From Histidinibacterium lentulum (GTDB lineage Bacteria > Pseudomonadota > Alphaproteobacteria > Rhodobacterales > Rhodobacteraceae): a DNA stretch of 64,000 bases. The notes under the pieces are model-generated. The model saw only the letters and a program-made list of their open reading frames with translations, ran no database searches and was not told the DNA's origin. Both the position numbers and the translations under genes were made by a program. This document shows positions 26,999-35,642 of the stretch, piece by piece. The DNA lies in the NCBI RefSeq assembly GCF_003789055.1, contig NZ_ML119089.1, forward strand, positions 62,001 to 126,000, read 5' to 3'. Each line of letters starts with the position of its first letter. The stretch's first letter is position 1.

Positions 26999-28234
26999 TC
27001 ACGATTCGGTGGCGAAGGCGCGCGCCTGGGACACCCAGTCGTCCCGCTCGATCCGGCCCTTGAACGTCAGACGCGAGTCGACCCAGGCGATCTCCTTGGG
27101 GCCCCATTCCGCGATCTGGTCGAACCGGTAGATGCCCAGAGCGTTCAGCATTCCCTCGAGCTGCGGTCCGACGCCCTTGATCCGCTTCAGATCGTCGGTT
27201 CCGGTGGTCGGCGGCGAGTCGAACAGCGCGGGTGGCGTTTCCGGCACGCCGGATGGGGGCGCGGCAGCGGGCGGCGCCTCGGCTGTCGGGCTGGCCAGCG
27301 ATTCGGACGTCGAATCATCGGCGGGCTGCACGTTCTCGGGCGGGCGGCCCGTGGCCTCGGCGTCCGGGGCCTCTCCGGGGGCCTCCGAGACCTTGTCGCT
27401 GGCCTCGCCCCGGTCCCTCGGAGGCGGCGCCTCGCCGGGCACGCGGCCAGCCTGGGGATGCGGACCGTCCGGCCCGCGCGGCCCCATCAGGTCGTCGCGC
27501 ACCCGCCCGCCCTCGGCCCGCGCGCCCTGGTCGCCCCAGGGCGCGCGCAGCGGCTCCTCGGTGCCGTCGATCCGGGCGATGGTGTCGCCCTTCTCCAGCG
27601 CGAGACCCACACTGGCGTTATGCGCCATCCGCCCCTCGTTCCACTGGCCGAGCGAGGTAAGCCCCGAAGCGGGCTCCGAGGCATAGCGCCCGTTCTGCGG
27701 CCCCGGCGCGGGCACCCGGCCCGCCGCCATCTCGTCCAGCAGCCAGGCCAGCCGCTCGGCGGTCAGGTCCTCGTAGTAGTCCTTGCCGATCTGCGCCATC
27801 GGCGCGTTGGCGCAGGCGCCGAGGCACTCCACCTCTTCCCAGCTGAACTTGCCGTCCGCCGACAGCATGTGCGCCTCGGGCGCGATCCGCTCCTTGCAGA
27901 CCGCCACAAGGTCCTCCGCCCCGCAGATCATGCAGGACAGCGTCCCGCAGACCTGCACATGGGCGACCGAGCCCACGGGCGACAGCTGGAACATGAAATA
28001 GAAGGTCGCCACCTCCAGCGCCCGGATATGCGCCATCCCCAGCATGTCCGCGACATGCTCGATGGCGGGGCGGCTCAGCCAGCCCTCCTGCTCCTGCGCG
28101 CGCCACAGCAGCGGAATGATCGCGCTGGCCTGACGGCCCTCGGGATACTTGGTGATCTGCGCCTCGGCCCAGGCCCGGTTCTCGGGCGTGAAGGCGAAGC
28201 TGTCAGGCTGCTCTTGATGCAGGCGTCTGAGCAT
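26999..28234 (-). CDS. nuoE: NADH-quinone oxidoreductase subunit E with long C-terminal extension
   Basis: NuoE carries the [2Fe-2S] cluster N1a next to NuoF. Residues ~1-175 are the thioredoxin-like NuoE domain with ligands Cys 96, 101, 137 and 141 (VCGTLSC; ECLGAC). The product is 411 residues, far longer than the ~170-240 usual elsewhere. After residue 175 comes a ~170-residue Pro/Ser/Glu-rich linker and then a C-terminal HhH-like domain ([41 protein letters not shown]) shared with the next two proteins. Long NuoE forms occur in Rhodobacterales; the extension's role is unknown. Confidence 0.96.
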   Translation of the reverse strand: MLRRLHQEQPDSFAFTPENRAWAEAQITKYPEGRQASAIIPLLWRAQEQEGWLSRPAIEHVADMLGMAHIRALEVATFYFMFQLSPVGSVAHVQVCGTLSCMICGAEDLVAVCKERIAPEAHMLSADGKFSWEEVECLGACANAPMAQIGKDYYEDLTAERLAWLLDEMAAGRVPAPGPQNGRYASEPASGLTSLGQWNEGRMAHNASVGLALEKGDTIARIDGTEEPLRAPWGDQGARAEGGRVRDDLMGPRGPDGPHPQAGRVPGEAPPPRDRGEASDKVSEAPGEAPDAEATGRPPENVQPADDSTSESLASPTAEAPPAAAPPSGVPETPPALFDSPPTTGTDDLKRIKGVGPQLEGMLNALGIYRFDQIAEWGPKEIAWVDSRLTFKGRIERDDWVSQARAFATES

Positions 28235-28263
28235 CTGGGCGGGCTCCTGTCTCTGTCGCCCCC

Positions 28264-28292
28264 CAGCTATCCCCGCCCCCCGGGACGGTCAA
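28264..28292 (-). promoter_or_regulatory. Candidate sigma-70 promoter upstream of nuoE
   Basis: On the minus strand TTGACC (28292-28287) is followed after exactly 17 bp by TAGCTG (28269-28264), about 30 bp before the nuoE start. Closely similar TTGACC-N17-TA elements precede nuoA and nuoB. The -10 match is weak, and the element overlaps the 3' end of the upstream lipoprotein gene (28289). Confidence 0.4.
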
Positions 28293-28630
28293 CCGGCGCC
28301 GGACGCGACCTCTGCGCACGTCCCGCTGGCCAGCACGAACCCGGTGTCCCGGGCATCGACCAACTCGCCCTGGCCGGCGAGATACTCGACCACGTCGCGC
28401 AGCTGGTCCTCGGTCAGCCCTGTCCGGGCCTCCACGACGGCGGCTTCCTCGGCATTGGTCACCCGGCACCCGGCCTCGACCACCGCGGCGCGGAATGCTG
28501 CCAGCTCCGCGTCACCGATCCCCGCAGGCCTCGGCGGCGAGGCGCCGGCGAGCCCGAAGGGCGCACCGCCCGGACCGGCCTCGCAGGCGGCCAGCACAAG
28601 AAGGGGAATGATCAGAAATGCGCGTCTCAC
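28289..28630 (-). CDS. Hypothetical lipoprotein between nuoD and nuoE
   Basis: A GTG start at 28630 is preferred because AAAGGGA lies 6 bases upstream and it gives a compact lipoprotein signal (MRRAFLIIPLLVLAAC, lipobox LAAC, Cys 16); an ATG at 28663 adds 11 residues. The mature ~97-residue part has a Pro/Gly linker and then a small helical domain (IGDAELAAFRAAVVEAGCRV, LTEDQLRDVVEYLAGQGELV) with two further cysteines. Predicted to be membrane-anchored in the periplasm. The domain reads like a small winged-helix or EF-hand-like fold, but no family is recognised. Confidence 0.68.
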   Translation of the reverse strand: MRRAFLIIPLLVLAACEAGPGGAPFGLAGASPPRPAGIGDAELAAFRAAVVEAGCRVTNAEEAAVVEARTGLTEDQLRDVVEYLAGQGELVDARDTGFVLASGTCAEVASGAG

Positions 28631-28715
28631 CGGCGTCCCTTTCGCAGCTTGCAGCGTGGTCATGCCCCGGCCGAGAGGTCCGATGCAAGGGCTCAGGACG
28701 CCTGCCCCGTAGCCC

Positions 28716-29939
28716 TCAGCGGTCGATCTCTCCGAACACGATGTCGATGGACCCGAGAATGGCCGAGACATCCGCCAGCTGGTGCCCCTTGCAGAGGTGA
28801 TCCATCGACTGGAGATGCTGGTACCCCGGCGCGCGGATCTTCGCGCGGTAGGGCCGGTTGGTGCCGTCGGCCACCAGATACACCCCGAACTCGCCCTTGG
28901 GCGCCTCGACCGCGGCATAGACCTCGCCTTCGGGGACATGAAAGCCCTCGGTGTAGAGCTTGAAGTGATGGATCAGCGCTTCCATCGAGGTCTTCATCTC
29001 GCCCCGCTTCGGCGGGCCGATCTTGCCCCGGGTCATCACGTCGCCCTGGTTTTCGGGCATCCGCAGCTTCTCGCAGGCCTGCCGGATGATATGCGCCGAC
29101 TGCCGCATCTCCTCCATGCGGATCAGGTAGCGGTCGTAGCAATCGCCGTTCTTGCCCACGGGGATCTGGAAATCGAACTCGTCGTAGCACTCGTAGGGCT
29201 GCGCACGCCGCAGGTCCCAGGCAAGGCCCGAGCCGCGCACCATGGGCCCCGAATAACCCCATTCGAGGATGTCCTCCTCGGTGACGATGCCGATATCCAC
29301 GTTGCGCTGCTTGAAGATGCGGTTCTCGGTCAGCAGCCCGTCGATATCGTCGAGCACGCCGGGAAACTCCTGCGCCCAGACGTCGATGTCGTCCACGAGC
29401 TTTCGCGGCAGATCCTGGTGCACCCCTCCGGGCCGGAAATAGGCGGCATGGAGTCGTGCGCCGCAGGCCCGCTCGTAGAACACCATCAGCTTCTCGCGCT
29501 CCTCGAAGCCCCAGAGAGGCGGCGTCAGGGCGCCCACGTCCATGGCCTGGGTCGTCACGTTGAGCAGGTGGTTCAGGATGCGCCCGATCTCGCAGTAGAG
29601 AACCCGGATCAGCTGTGCCCGCCGCGGCACCGGCGTCTTGGTGAGCCGCTCGATGGCGAGGCACCAGGCATGTTCCTGGTTCATCGTGCCCACATAATCG
29701 AGCCGATCGAAATAGGGCAGGTTCTGGAGGTAGGTGCGGCTCTCCATCAGCTTCTCGGTGCCGCGGTGCAGAAGGCCGATATGCGGGTCCGTGCGCTCCA
29801 CGATCTCACCGTCGAGTTCAAGCACCATCCGCAGCACGCCGTGCGCCGCAGGGTGCTGGGGCCCGAAGTTGATGTTGAAGTTGCGGATCTTCTGTTCCTG
29901 CGTCTGGGCGTCGTCGAAGCCCTTGGAGCCGTCCATCAT
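28716..29939 (-). CDS. nuoD: NADH-quinone oxidoreductase subunit D
   Basis: NuoD is the 49-kDa-type subunit that forms the quinone-reduction site with NuoB. The 407-residue protein has normal length and the family hallmarks [20 protein letters not shown] (about 27-46), [12 protein letters not shown], and the conserved C-terminal [13 protein letters not shown]. The His and Asp/Tyr near the N-terminal loop (HPAAHG) that contact quinone are present. It is 4 bp downstream of the NTF2-like gene. The start at 29939 has a second in-frame ATG immediately after. Confidence 0.97.
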   Translation of the reverse strand: MMDGSKGFDDAQTQEQKIRNFNINFGPQHPAAHGVLRMVLELDGEIVERTDPHIGLLHRGTEKLMESRTYLQNLPYFDRLDYVGTMNQEHAWCLAIERLTKTPVPRRAQLIRVLYCEIGRILNHLLNVTTQAMDVGALTPPLWGFEEREKLMVFYERACGARLHAAYFRPGGVHQDLPRKLVDDIDVWAQEFPGVLDDIDGLLTENRIFKQRNVDIGIVTEEDILEWGYSGPMVRGSGLAWDLRRAQPYECYDEFDFQIPVGKNGDCYDRYLIRMEEMRQSAHIIRQACEKLRMPENQGDVMTRGKIGPPKRGEMKTSMEALIHHFKLYTEGFHVPEGEVYAAVEAPKGEFGVYLVADGTNRPYRAKIRAPGYQHLQSMDHLCKGHQLADVSAILGSIDIVFGEIDR

Positions 29940-29943
29940 TCTC

Positions 29944-30342
29944 TCACCCTTCCAGCGCAGGACCGGACAGTGTCCGGTACAGCTTGGTGATCAGTTTCCA
30001 TTCGCCGCCGAGCTTCACGAAGCCCAGGTAATCCGAATACCGCCGGGGCGGCACATCCACCCAAAGCCGCACATGGGCGATCTCGCCGCCCGCCACATCC
30101 ACCGCCTCGATCCCGAAAGCCGGGTCGCCCCCGAACGCCTCGCGTCCGCCGACCCGCTCCAGAAACGTGGCCTTGTCCCAGTGAAGCGCGGTTCCGGCGG
30201 GTGTCGGCGCCGACATTGCGAACCGCGGATGACAGAGCGCATCGAGTGTCGCGGCATCGGCCTCATGCAGCGCGACGCAATAGGCGGACGCCGCCGCGCG
30301 GACCGCTGCCTCTTCGCCAGCAGACCCCGCGCCGTCCATCAT
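29944..30342 (-). CDS. NTF2-like (lumazine-binding-type) protein between nuoC and nuoD
   Basis: 132-residue cytoplasmic protein with the cone-shaped NTF2-like pattern: an N-terminal helix pair ([20 protein letters not shown]), LDALCHPRF, then beta strands ending [19 protein letters not shown]. It resembles the putative lumazine-binding or SnoaL-like group. The catalytic residues of any enzyme subgroup are not evident. It overlaps nuoC by 4 bp and ends 4 bp before nuoD, so its ratio to complex I subunits is probably fixed. No function known in complex I. Confidence 0.8.
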   Translation of the reverse strand: MMDGAGSAGEEAAVRAAASAYCVALHEADAATLDALCHPRFAMSAPTPAGTALHWDKATFLERVGGREAFGGDPAFGIEAVDVAGGEIAHVRLWVDVPPRRYSDYLGFVKLGGEWKLITKLYRTLSGPALEG

Positions 30343-30947
30343 TTCGCACTCTCGCCTTTCTCGTCGCCCGGAAGCACATAATCCGCGCCTTCCCAGGGGG
30401 ACATGAAGTCGAACTGCCGGTACTCCTGCACCAGCTTGACCGGCTCGTAGACGACGCGCTTCTTTTCCTCGTCATAGCGGACCTCGGTATAGCCCGTGGT
30501 CGGAAAATCCTTGCGCAGCGGATGCCCGCGAAAGCCGTAGTCGGTCAGGATGCGCCGCAGGTCGGGATGGCCGGAGAACAGCAGCCCGAACATGTCGAAG
30601 ACCTCGCGCTCGAACCAGTTGGCCGAGGGATGCACCGGGGTGATCGAGGGGACCATGTCCTCCTCGCGCACGGCGACCTTCACCCGGATGCGGTGGTTCC
30701 GGTACATCGACAGGAAATGATAGACCATGTCGAACCGCTTCGCGCGGCCGGGCCAGTCCACGGCGGTGATGTCGATCAGCGTGGAAAACCGGCAGGTCGG
30801 ATCGGTCTTCAGGAAGTCGATGAAGCCGACAAGGCTCGACAGCGTCGCCTCCACCGTCAGCTCACCGCCCGTCACCTGCCAGGACACGACGCAGTCGGGA
30901 CGCCGCGCCTCGATATGCTCGCCCAGTTCTCGCAGCGCTTCGCTCAT
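30339..30947 (-). CDS. nuoC: NADH-quinone oxidoreductase subunit C
   Basis: NuoC is the 30-kDa-type peripheral subunit that packs against NuoD. The 202-residue product is separate from NuoD, as in mitochondria-like alphaproteobacteria and unlike the fused NuoCD of enterobacteria. The family signature [20 protein letters not shown] occupies about residues 113-132, with [11 protein letters not shown] after it. The ATG at 30947 is 11 bp after nuoB; the longer upstream frame is an antisense shadow. Confidence 0.97.
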   Translation of the reverse strand: MSEALRELGEHIEARRPDCVVSWQVTGGELTVEATLSSLVGFIDFLKTDPTCRFSTLIDITAVDWPGRAKRFDMVYHFLSMYRNHRIRVKVAVREEDMVPSITPVHPSANWFEREVFDMFGLLFSGHPDLRRILTDYGFRGHPLRKDFPTTGYTEVRYDEEKKRVVYEPVKLVQEYRQFDFMSPWEGADYVLPGDEKGESAK

Positions 30948-30958
30948 TGCGGATCTCC

Positions 30959-31492
30959 TCAGCGGACGATGGTGCCGGTGCGGCGGATCTTCCGCTGCAG
31001 CTGCAGGATGCCGTAAAGCAGTGCCTCCGCGGTGGGAGGGCAGCCAGGGACATAGATGTCCACCGGCACGACCCGGTCGGCGCCGCGCACCACCGAGTAG
31101 CTGTAGTGATAGTATCCGCCGCCGTTCGCGCAGGAGCCCATCGAGATGACGTAGCGCGGCTCGGGCATCTGGTCGTAGACCTTGCGCAGTGCCGGCGCCA
31201 TCTTGTTCGTCAGCGTGCCCGCGATGATCATGAGGTCCGACTGCCGCGGGCTTGCCCGAGGAGCGGTGCCGAACCGCTCCAGATCGTAGCGGGGCATGGA
31301 GGTATGCATCATCTCCACGGCGCAGCAGGCCAGTCCGAAGGTCATCCAGTGCAGCGAACCGGTGCGGGCCCAGTTGATCACGTCCTCGGCCGAGGTGACG
31401 AGAAAGCCCTTGTCCTGCAGTTCCCTGTTCAGCGCCTGCGTCGTGACCTCCCGGTCCTCGCCTGCCGCATAAGGTGTGGTGGCAACGCCCAT
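30959..31492 (-). CDS. nuoB: NADH-quinone oxidoreductase subunit B
   Basis: NuoB (PSST type) binds the terminal [4Fe-4S] cluster N2 that passes electrons to quinone. The 177-residue protein has all four ligands, including the tandem pair: Cys 56 and 57 (GLACCAVE), Cys 121 (GSCANGGG) and Cys 151 (PGCPP). Unusually, it is separated from nuoA by 377 bp containing a good candidate promoter and hairpin repeats. nuoA and nuoB are close together in most related clusters (recalled). Confidence 0.97.
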   Translation of the reverse strand: MGVATTPYAAGEDREVTTQALNRELQDKGFLVTSAEDVINWARTGSLHWMTFGLACCAVEMMHTSMPRYDLERFGTAPRASPRQSDLMIIAGTLTNKMAPALRKVYDQMPEPRYVISMGSCANGGGYYHYSYSVVRGADRVVPVDIYVPGCPPTAEALLYGILQLQRKIRRTGTIVR

Positions 31493-31559
31493 GTCGTCCT
31501 CTCCGGGTCGTCCGGGCCTTTCGGCCCGGGGGTGGGCACGGCTCGCGCCGCTTGCCCGT

Positions 31560-31588
31560 CAGATACTGCGCCGTCCTGGCCCGGTCAA
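31560..31588 (-). promoter_or_regulatory. Candidate sigma-70 promoter for nuoB and downstream genes
   Basis: On the minus strand TTGACC (31588-31583), a 17-bp spacer, then TATCTG (31565-31560). Predicted start near 31553 gives a ~60-nt leader before the nuoB ATG at 31492. It is the best match among three similar elements in the cluster. Confidence 0.5.
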
Positions 31589-31647
31589 CGCGGGCGCGGC
31601 AATTCGCACCGGGCCGGCCCCGCCGTCCCCGCACGACCCCGTAGGGC

Positions 31648-31711
31648 TGCGCGTTCATGCGCACCTTCCCCCGCCCCAGAACAACGCCGTAGGGTGCGTT
31701 TTCAACGCACC
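31648..31711. repeat. REP-like hairpin elements (GTAGGG-type)
   Basis: Two related units in the nuoA-nuoB gap. The second is a perfect 8-bp hairpin, GGTGCGTT-TTC-AACGCACC (31693-31711), preceded by GTA. The first is TGCGC-GTTCAT-GCGCA (31648-31663), also following GTAGGG. This looks like a dispersed extragenic palindrome; copy number in the genome cannot be seen here. Confidence 0.5.
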
Positions 31712-31869
31712 GCCCGCCCCGCCCCGACGGCACCCGCCCCTCGTCGCAAGGCGCCGCAGCCCGCGCAGGATGCCTGTTCATGCGCACCCCACACCCGCCA
31801 AAAAACGGCCGCTAACGAATTTCTCGTTCAGGATCAGACTGTTGTGAGGCGTTTCATCGTGAAACGCCC

Positions 31870-32235
31870 TCACTCCCAGTCCAGCGCGCCCTTCTTCCAC
31901 TCGTAGGCGAAGCCGATCGTCAGCACCCCGAGGAAGACCATCATCGACCAGAACGCCAGATCCGACAGCCCCCCGAAGGCCACTGCCCAGGGAAAGAGAA
32001 AGGCGATCTCGAGATCGAAGATGATGAACAGGATCGACACCAGATAGAACCGCACGTCGAACTTCATCCGCGCGTCATCGAAGGCGTTGAACCCGCATTC
32101 GTAGGCCGACACCTTCTCGGGGTCCGGATTGCGGACCGCCACCAGCGCCGCGGCGAGGATGAAGACGAGGCCCAGCACGATGGCGAGGCCGAGGAAGACC
32201 ACGATCGGCAGATACTCTCGCAGCAACTCTTCCAT
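31870..32235 (-). CDS. nuoA: NADH-quinone oxidoreductase subunit A
   Basis: NuoA is a small three-helix membrane subunit at the quinone-chamber entrance and the first gene of the nuo cluster. The 121-residue product has the signature [21 protein letters not shown] (about residues 45-65), whose Cys sits in the switch loop, and the [12 protein letters not shown] helix. A candidate TTGACC-N17-TAAGCG promoter lies 27 bp upstream. It is the 5' end of the block and is isolated from nuoB by 377 bp. Confidence 0.97.
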   Translation of the reverse strand: MEELLREYLPIVVFLGLAIVLGLVFILAAALVAVRNPDPEKVSAYECGFNAFDDARMKFDVRFYLVSILFIIFDLEIAFLFPWAVAFGGLSDLAFWSMMVFLGVLTIGFAYEWKKGALDWE

Positions 32236-32261
32236 GACCGCTTCCCTTCTCGCTCGCCCCC

Positions 32262-32290
32262 CGCTTATCCCGCACCCCCGGGCCGGTCAA
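32262..32290 (-). promoter_or_regulatory. Candidate sigma-70 promoter for nuoA
   Basis: TTGACC (32290-32285, minus strand) then 17 bp then TAAGCG (32267-32262). The flanks of this element and the one before nuoE are alike over ~28 bp (both run CCCGGGGG then GGGATA). It lies directly in front of nuoA, the place expected for the main nuo promoter. Confidence 0.45.
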
Positions 32291-32304
32291 CGGGGCCGCC
32301 TGCC

Positions 32305-33510
32305 TCACTCCGCCGCGGCACGCCCCTGAAAGACCGCCGACACCTCCGCCCGGATGATCCGCGCGATCAGGGCGCAATCCTCGAGGCTGAAGGTCAACGG
32401 CAGCCGCATGTCGAGAAGCCCCGCCAGCACCCGGTCCGTCTGCGGCAGGTGCGGCACCTCCGCATACCTCCAGCTGTCGTACCGCGACGTGAAGGCCACG
32501 GGCTCCGCCGCGCCGAACCACTTCAGCTCCACCCCCCGCGCCGCGCAGCGCGCGACAACGGCCTGCACATCCTCCGCCGCCCAGCCATCCAGCAGCAGCT
32601 GGATCGACGAGCCGACGAAGCTCTCCTCCTCCGGACGCTCCGGCAGCCGCAGCCCCGGCGTGTCTCTCAGCCCCGCCTCCACGACCCGGTACCGCTCAGT
32701 CCAGCGCCGGCACTGGTCCGGCAGCACAGCCAGCTGCGGCCGCAGGATCGCCGCCCGCAGGTTGTCCATCCGGCTCGACACGTTGGGCGTCTCCAGCCGC
32801 ACCCGGCGGAACACCTCCTCCCCCGGCGCGGCAAGATGCCGCCCGTAGAGCATGTAGCTGCCCGACCCCACGATGGCCCGCGCAGCGATCTCCGCATCGT
32901 CGGTGACGAGGAACCCGCCCTCGCCCGAATTCATGTGCTTGTAGGTCTGCGTCGAATAGCAGCCGACCGCCCCGTGCCGCCCCGACGGCACGCCGCGCCA
33001 CGCCGCCCCCATCGTGTGGGCGCAATCCTCGATCACCAGCACGCCCGCCGCATCGCAGATCGCCATGAGCCGGTCCATGTCGCACAGATGCCCGCGCATG
33101 TGACTGAGCAGCAGGACCCGCGCCTCCCAAGCCTTCGCCTCCAGATCGTCGAGGTCGATCCGCAGGTTCCCAGTGGTCTCGACATAAACCGGCGCCGCCC
33201 CCACGCCCGCGATCGCCCCGGGTACCGGGGCCAGCGTGAAGGCGTTGGTCAGCACCCTGTCCCCCGGCCCGATCCCCACCGCGCGCAGGGCCGTGGTCAT
33301 GGCCGACCCGCCCGAGGCCGTCGCGAGGCAGTAGCGCGCCCCGAGGAAGTTCGCGAACTCCTGCTCGAGGAGCGCAACCTCGGCGAGTTCTCCGGAGACC
33401 GTGTTGTACCGGTGCAGCCTCCCGCTGCGCATGACCGCGAGGGCCGCCTCGATCCCCTGCTCGGGAATGGGTTCCTGTTGGGTGAAACTTCCGGTGAACC
33501 GTTCGCTCAT
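32305..33510 (-). CDS. DegT/DnrJ/EryC1/StrS-type PLP-dependent aminotransferase
   Basis: About 401 residues from the ATG at 33510 (MSERFTGSF); ATG 33522 is an alternative. Fold-type-I PLP enzyme family that makes amino sugars or related products. The catalytic lysine is in TYKHMNSGEGG, with VIEDCAHTMGA (Asp for the pyridine N) ahead of it and the usual TNAFTLAPVPGAI glycine/Thr segment. It stands alone between nuoA and the divergently placed gph-glmU-glmS group. The amino-sugar neighbours (GlmU/GlmS) may be coincidental. Substrate unknown. Confidence 0.85.
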   Translation of the reverse strand: MSERFTGSFTQQEPIPEQGIEAALAVMRSGRLHRYNTVSGELAEVALLEQEFANFLGARYCLATASGGSAMTTALRAVGIGPGDRVLTNAFTLAPVPGAIAGVGAAPVYVETTGNLRIDLDDLEAKAWEARVLLLSHMRGHLCDMDRLMAICDAAGVLVIEDCAHTMGAAWRGVPSGRHGAVGCYSTQTYKHMNSGEGGFLVTDDAEIAARAIVGSGSYMLYGRHLAAPGEEVFRRVRLETPNVSSRMDNLRAAILRPQLAVLPDQCRRWTERYRVVEAGLRDTPGLRLPERPEEESFVGSSIQLLLDGWAAEDVQAVVARCAARGVELKWFGAAEPVAFTSRYDSWRYAEVPHLPQTDRVLAGLLDMRLPLTFSLEDCALIARIIRAEVSAVFQGRAAAE

Positions 33511-33550
33511 GCCCGCAGTCATGGGCCGCAGCGTCAGCCCGGTCAACGCC

Positions 33551-34195
33551 TCAGAGGTCGAGAGCCTTCACCACGTCGAAAAGCGCGTCGAAATGCCCGA
33601 TCGTTGCCTCGGGAAGCAGGGCCTTCACGCGGTCGCCCGAAGGCCCGAACTCCACGAGGATCGACGGCACGCCCGCGGCAGCGGCGGTATGGCGGTCGGT
33701 GTCCGTATCGCCCACAAGACAGGTCCGCCGTGGATCGCCGCCCAATCTGCGGACGGCTTCCGTGAGCGGCGCGGGGTCCGGTTTCCTGACCGGCAGCGTG
33801 TCGGCACCGACGAGAGCGCCGAACGCGTCCCGCACGCCGAGCGCGACCAGCAGCGCCTCGGCCAGGGCCTCGGGCTTGTTGGTGCAGATGCCGACGGCAT
33901 AACCCGCGCCGCTCAGCCGCGCGACGGCCTCCATCGCGCCGGGATAAAGCCGTGTCTCCACGCAGAGCGCCGCCCCGTAACGGTCGAGCAGCAGCGGATA
34001 CTGCCCCTCCACCTCGTCCTCCGAGAGCCCGCCCGCACGCAGCATCGCACGTCCTCCGCGAAACGCGGTCTCGGCATCGCGCGCCGGGTCGAGCTCCTCT
34101 CGTCCCAGGCTCCTGAGACAGGCATTGGCCGCCGCGATCAGATCGGCGGAGGTGTCGGCGAGGGTGCCGTCGAGATCGAAGATGACTGAACGCAT
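33551..34195 (-). CDS. gph: HAD-family hydrolase, phosphoglycolate phosphatase-like
   Basis: 214-residue cytoplasmic phosphatase. HAD motifs: I DLDGTLAD (residues ~7-14, both Asp present), II ICTNK, III KPDP (Lys), IV GDTDTD. The helical cap domain between motifs I and II is the Gph/PGP type. Phosphoglycolate phosphatase removes the 2-phosphoglycolate formed by DNA repair or Rubisco; another small phosphate ester is possible. The ATG at 34195 opposes glmU, 100 bp away, so the two genes share a divergent control region. Confidence 0.85.
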   Translation of the reverse strand: MRSVIFDLDGTLADTSADLIAAANACLRSLGREELDPARDAETAFRGGRAMLRAGGLSEDEVEGQYPLLLDRYGAALCVETRLYPGAMEAVARLSGAGYAVGICTNKPEALAEALLVALGVRDAFGALVGADTLPVRKPDPAPLTEAVRRLGGDPRRTCLVGDTDTDRHTAAAAGVPSILVEFGPSGDRVKALLPEATIGHFDALFDVVKALDL

Positions 34196-34295
34196 GCCCG
34201 CGACGTAACCCGACGACACGAGAAGTGAAAGGCGCGCGGTTGCGCGGGCTGCGTCACGCGGTAGATACGGGCCCAAGACCAAGGGACAGGCGGAC

Positions 34296-35639
34296 ATGGC
34301 AACGGCACTCATCGTTCTGGCGGCGGGCAAGGGCAGCCGCATGGAGTCGGACCGCCCCAAGGTGCTGCACGAGATCGGCAGCGCGCCGCTTCTGGCCCAT
34401 GCCCTTGCCACGGGCCGCGCTCTGGAGCCGTCGCGTATCGTCGTGGTGGCGGGCCATGGCGCGGACGAGGTGCGCAAGGCTACGGCCCACTGGGCGCCCG
34501 AGGCCGAAGTGGCCGAGCAGACCGAGCAACTGGGCACCGGCCACGCGGTGGCCCAGGCGGCGCCTGCGCTCGAGGGGTTTGCGGGCGACGCCGTGGTGCT
34601 CTACGGCGACACACCCTTCGTGCGGCCCGAGACGCTGCGCCGCCTCGCCGAGGCCCGCGCCCAGCATGACGTCGTTGTCCTCGGGTTCGAGGCCGCTGAT
34701 CCGGGCCGCTACGGTCGGCTCGTGACCAAGGAAGAGGCCCTGCTCCGGATCGTCGAATTCAAGGACGCGACCGACGAAGAACGCGCCATAACCCTCTGCA
34801 ACTCAGGCCTTGTCGCCGCAGACTCCGCGACGCTCCTGTCCCTCGTCGCAGACCTGTCGAACGACAATGCCGCGGGCGAGTACTACCTGACCGACATCGT
34901 CGCCCTCGCGCGGGACCGCGGCCTGTCCGCGGGAGTGGTGACCTGCGACGAGAGCGAGACACTCGGTGTGAACACCCGCGTGGAACTTTCTGCCGCCGAA
35001 GCGATCTTCCAGACCCGCGCCCGCGCCGAGGCGCTTGAGGCCGGGGTCACCCTCGTGGCGCCGGAGACCGTCTTCTTCGCCCAGGACACCTGCATCGGCC
35101 GGGACGCGGTGATCGAGCCTCATGTGGTCTTCGGCCCCGGTGTCACGGTCGAGACGGGCGCAACCATCCGCGCCTTCTCCCATCTCGAGGGGTGCCATGT
35201 CAGCCGCGGCGCTGTCGTCGGCCCCTATGCGCGCCTTCGCCCCGGCGCGGAACTGTCCGAGGGCGTGCGCGTCGGCAATTTCGTCGAGGTCAAGAACGCG
35301 GTCGTGGCCGAGGGCGCAAAGATCAATCATCTCAGCTACATCGGCGATGCGGAGATCGGCGCGGGCGCCAATGTCGGCGCCGGGACGATCACCTGCAATT
35401 ATGACGGGGTCTTCAAGCACAGGACCACCGTCGGCGCGGGCGCCTTCATCGGCTCGAACACCATGTTGGTCGCGCCCGTCACGGTGGGCGCCGAGGCGAT
35501 GACCGCCTCGGGATCGGTCGTCACTTCCGACGTGCCCGACGGCGCGCTCGCCATTTCCCGGGCGCGGCAGGAAACCAAGGCTGGATTTGCACGAAGATAC
35601 TTCCAGAAGCTGCGGGCCCTCAAAGGGAAAAAGGATTAG
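34296..35639 (+). CDS. glmU: Bifunctional N-acetylglucosamine-1-phosphate uridyltransferase / glucosamine-1-phosphate acetyltransferase
   Basis: GlmU makes UDP-GlcNAc for peptidoglycan and LPS. Residues ~1-225 are the uridyltransferase with LAAGKGSRMESDRPKVLH (nucleotide loop) and YGDTPFVRPE. Residues ~240-447 form the left-handed beta-helix acetyltransferase with hexapeptide repeats, the NFVEVKNA and NHLSYIGDAEIG segments and the GAGTITCNYDG catalytic region. Length 447 is normal. The start follows GGGACAGGCGGAC. glmS begins 3 bp downstream, forming a two-gene amino-sugar operon. Confidence 0.96.
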   Translation: MATALIVLAAGKGSRMESDRPKVLHEIGSAPLLAHALATGRALEPSRIVVVAGHGADEVRKATAHWAPEAEVAEQTEQLGTGHAVAQAAPALEGFAGDAVVLYGDTPFVRPETLRRLAEARAQHDVVVLGFEAADPGRYGRLVTKEEALLRIVEFKDATDEERAITLCNSGLVAADSATLLSLVADLSNDNAAGEYYLTDIVALARDRGLSAGVVTCDESETLGVNTRVELSAAEAIFQTRARAEALEAGVTLVAPETVFFAQDTCIGRDAVIEPHVVFGPGVTVETGATIRAFSHLEGCHVSRGAVVGPYARLRPGAELSEGVRVGNFVEVKNAVVAEGAKINHLSYIGDAEIGAGANVGAGTITCNYDGVFKHRTTVGAGAFIGSNTMLVAPVTVGAEAMTASGSVVTSDVPDGALAISRARQETKAGFARRYFQKLRALKGKKD

Positions 35640-35642
35640 ACC

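Larger units (their letters stand above)
31493..31869. other. 377-bp gap between nuoA and nuoB
   Basis: No gene is visible on either strand; the frames crossing it are Arg/Pro-rich shadows. It contains a candidate nuoB promoter (31560-31588), two hairpin-forming REP-like elements preceded by GTAGGG (near 31648 and 31693), a third related GTTCATGCGCAC copy near 31777, and an AT-richer stretch at about 31798-31860 just behind nuoA. A transcript break or internal promoter between nuoA and nuoB is therefore likely. Confidence 0.65.
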
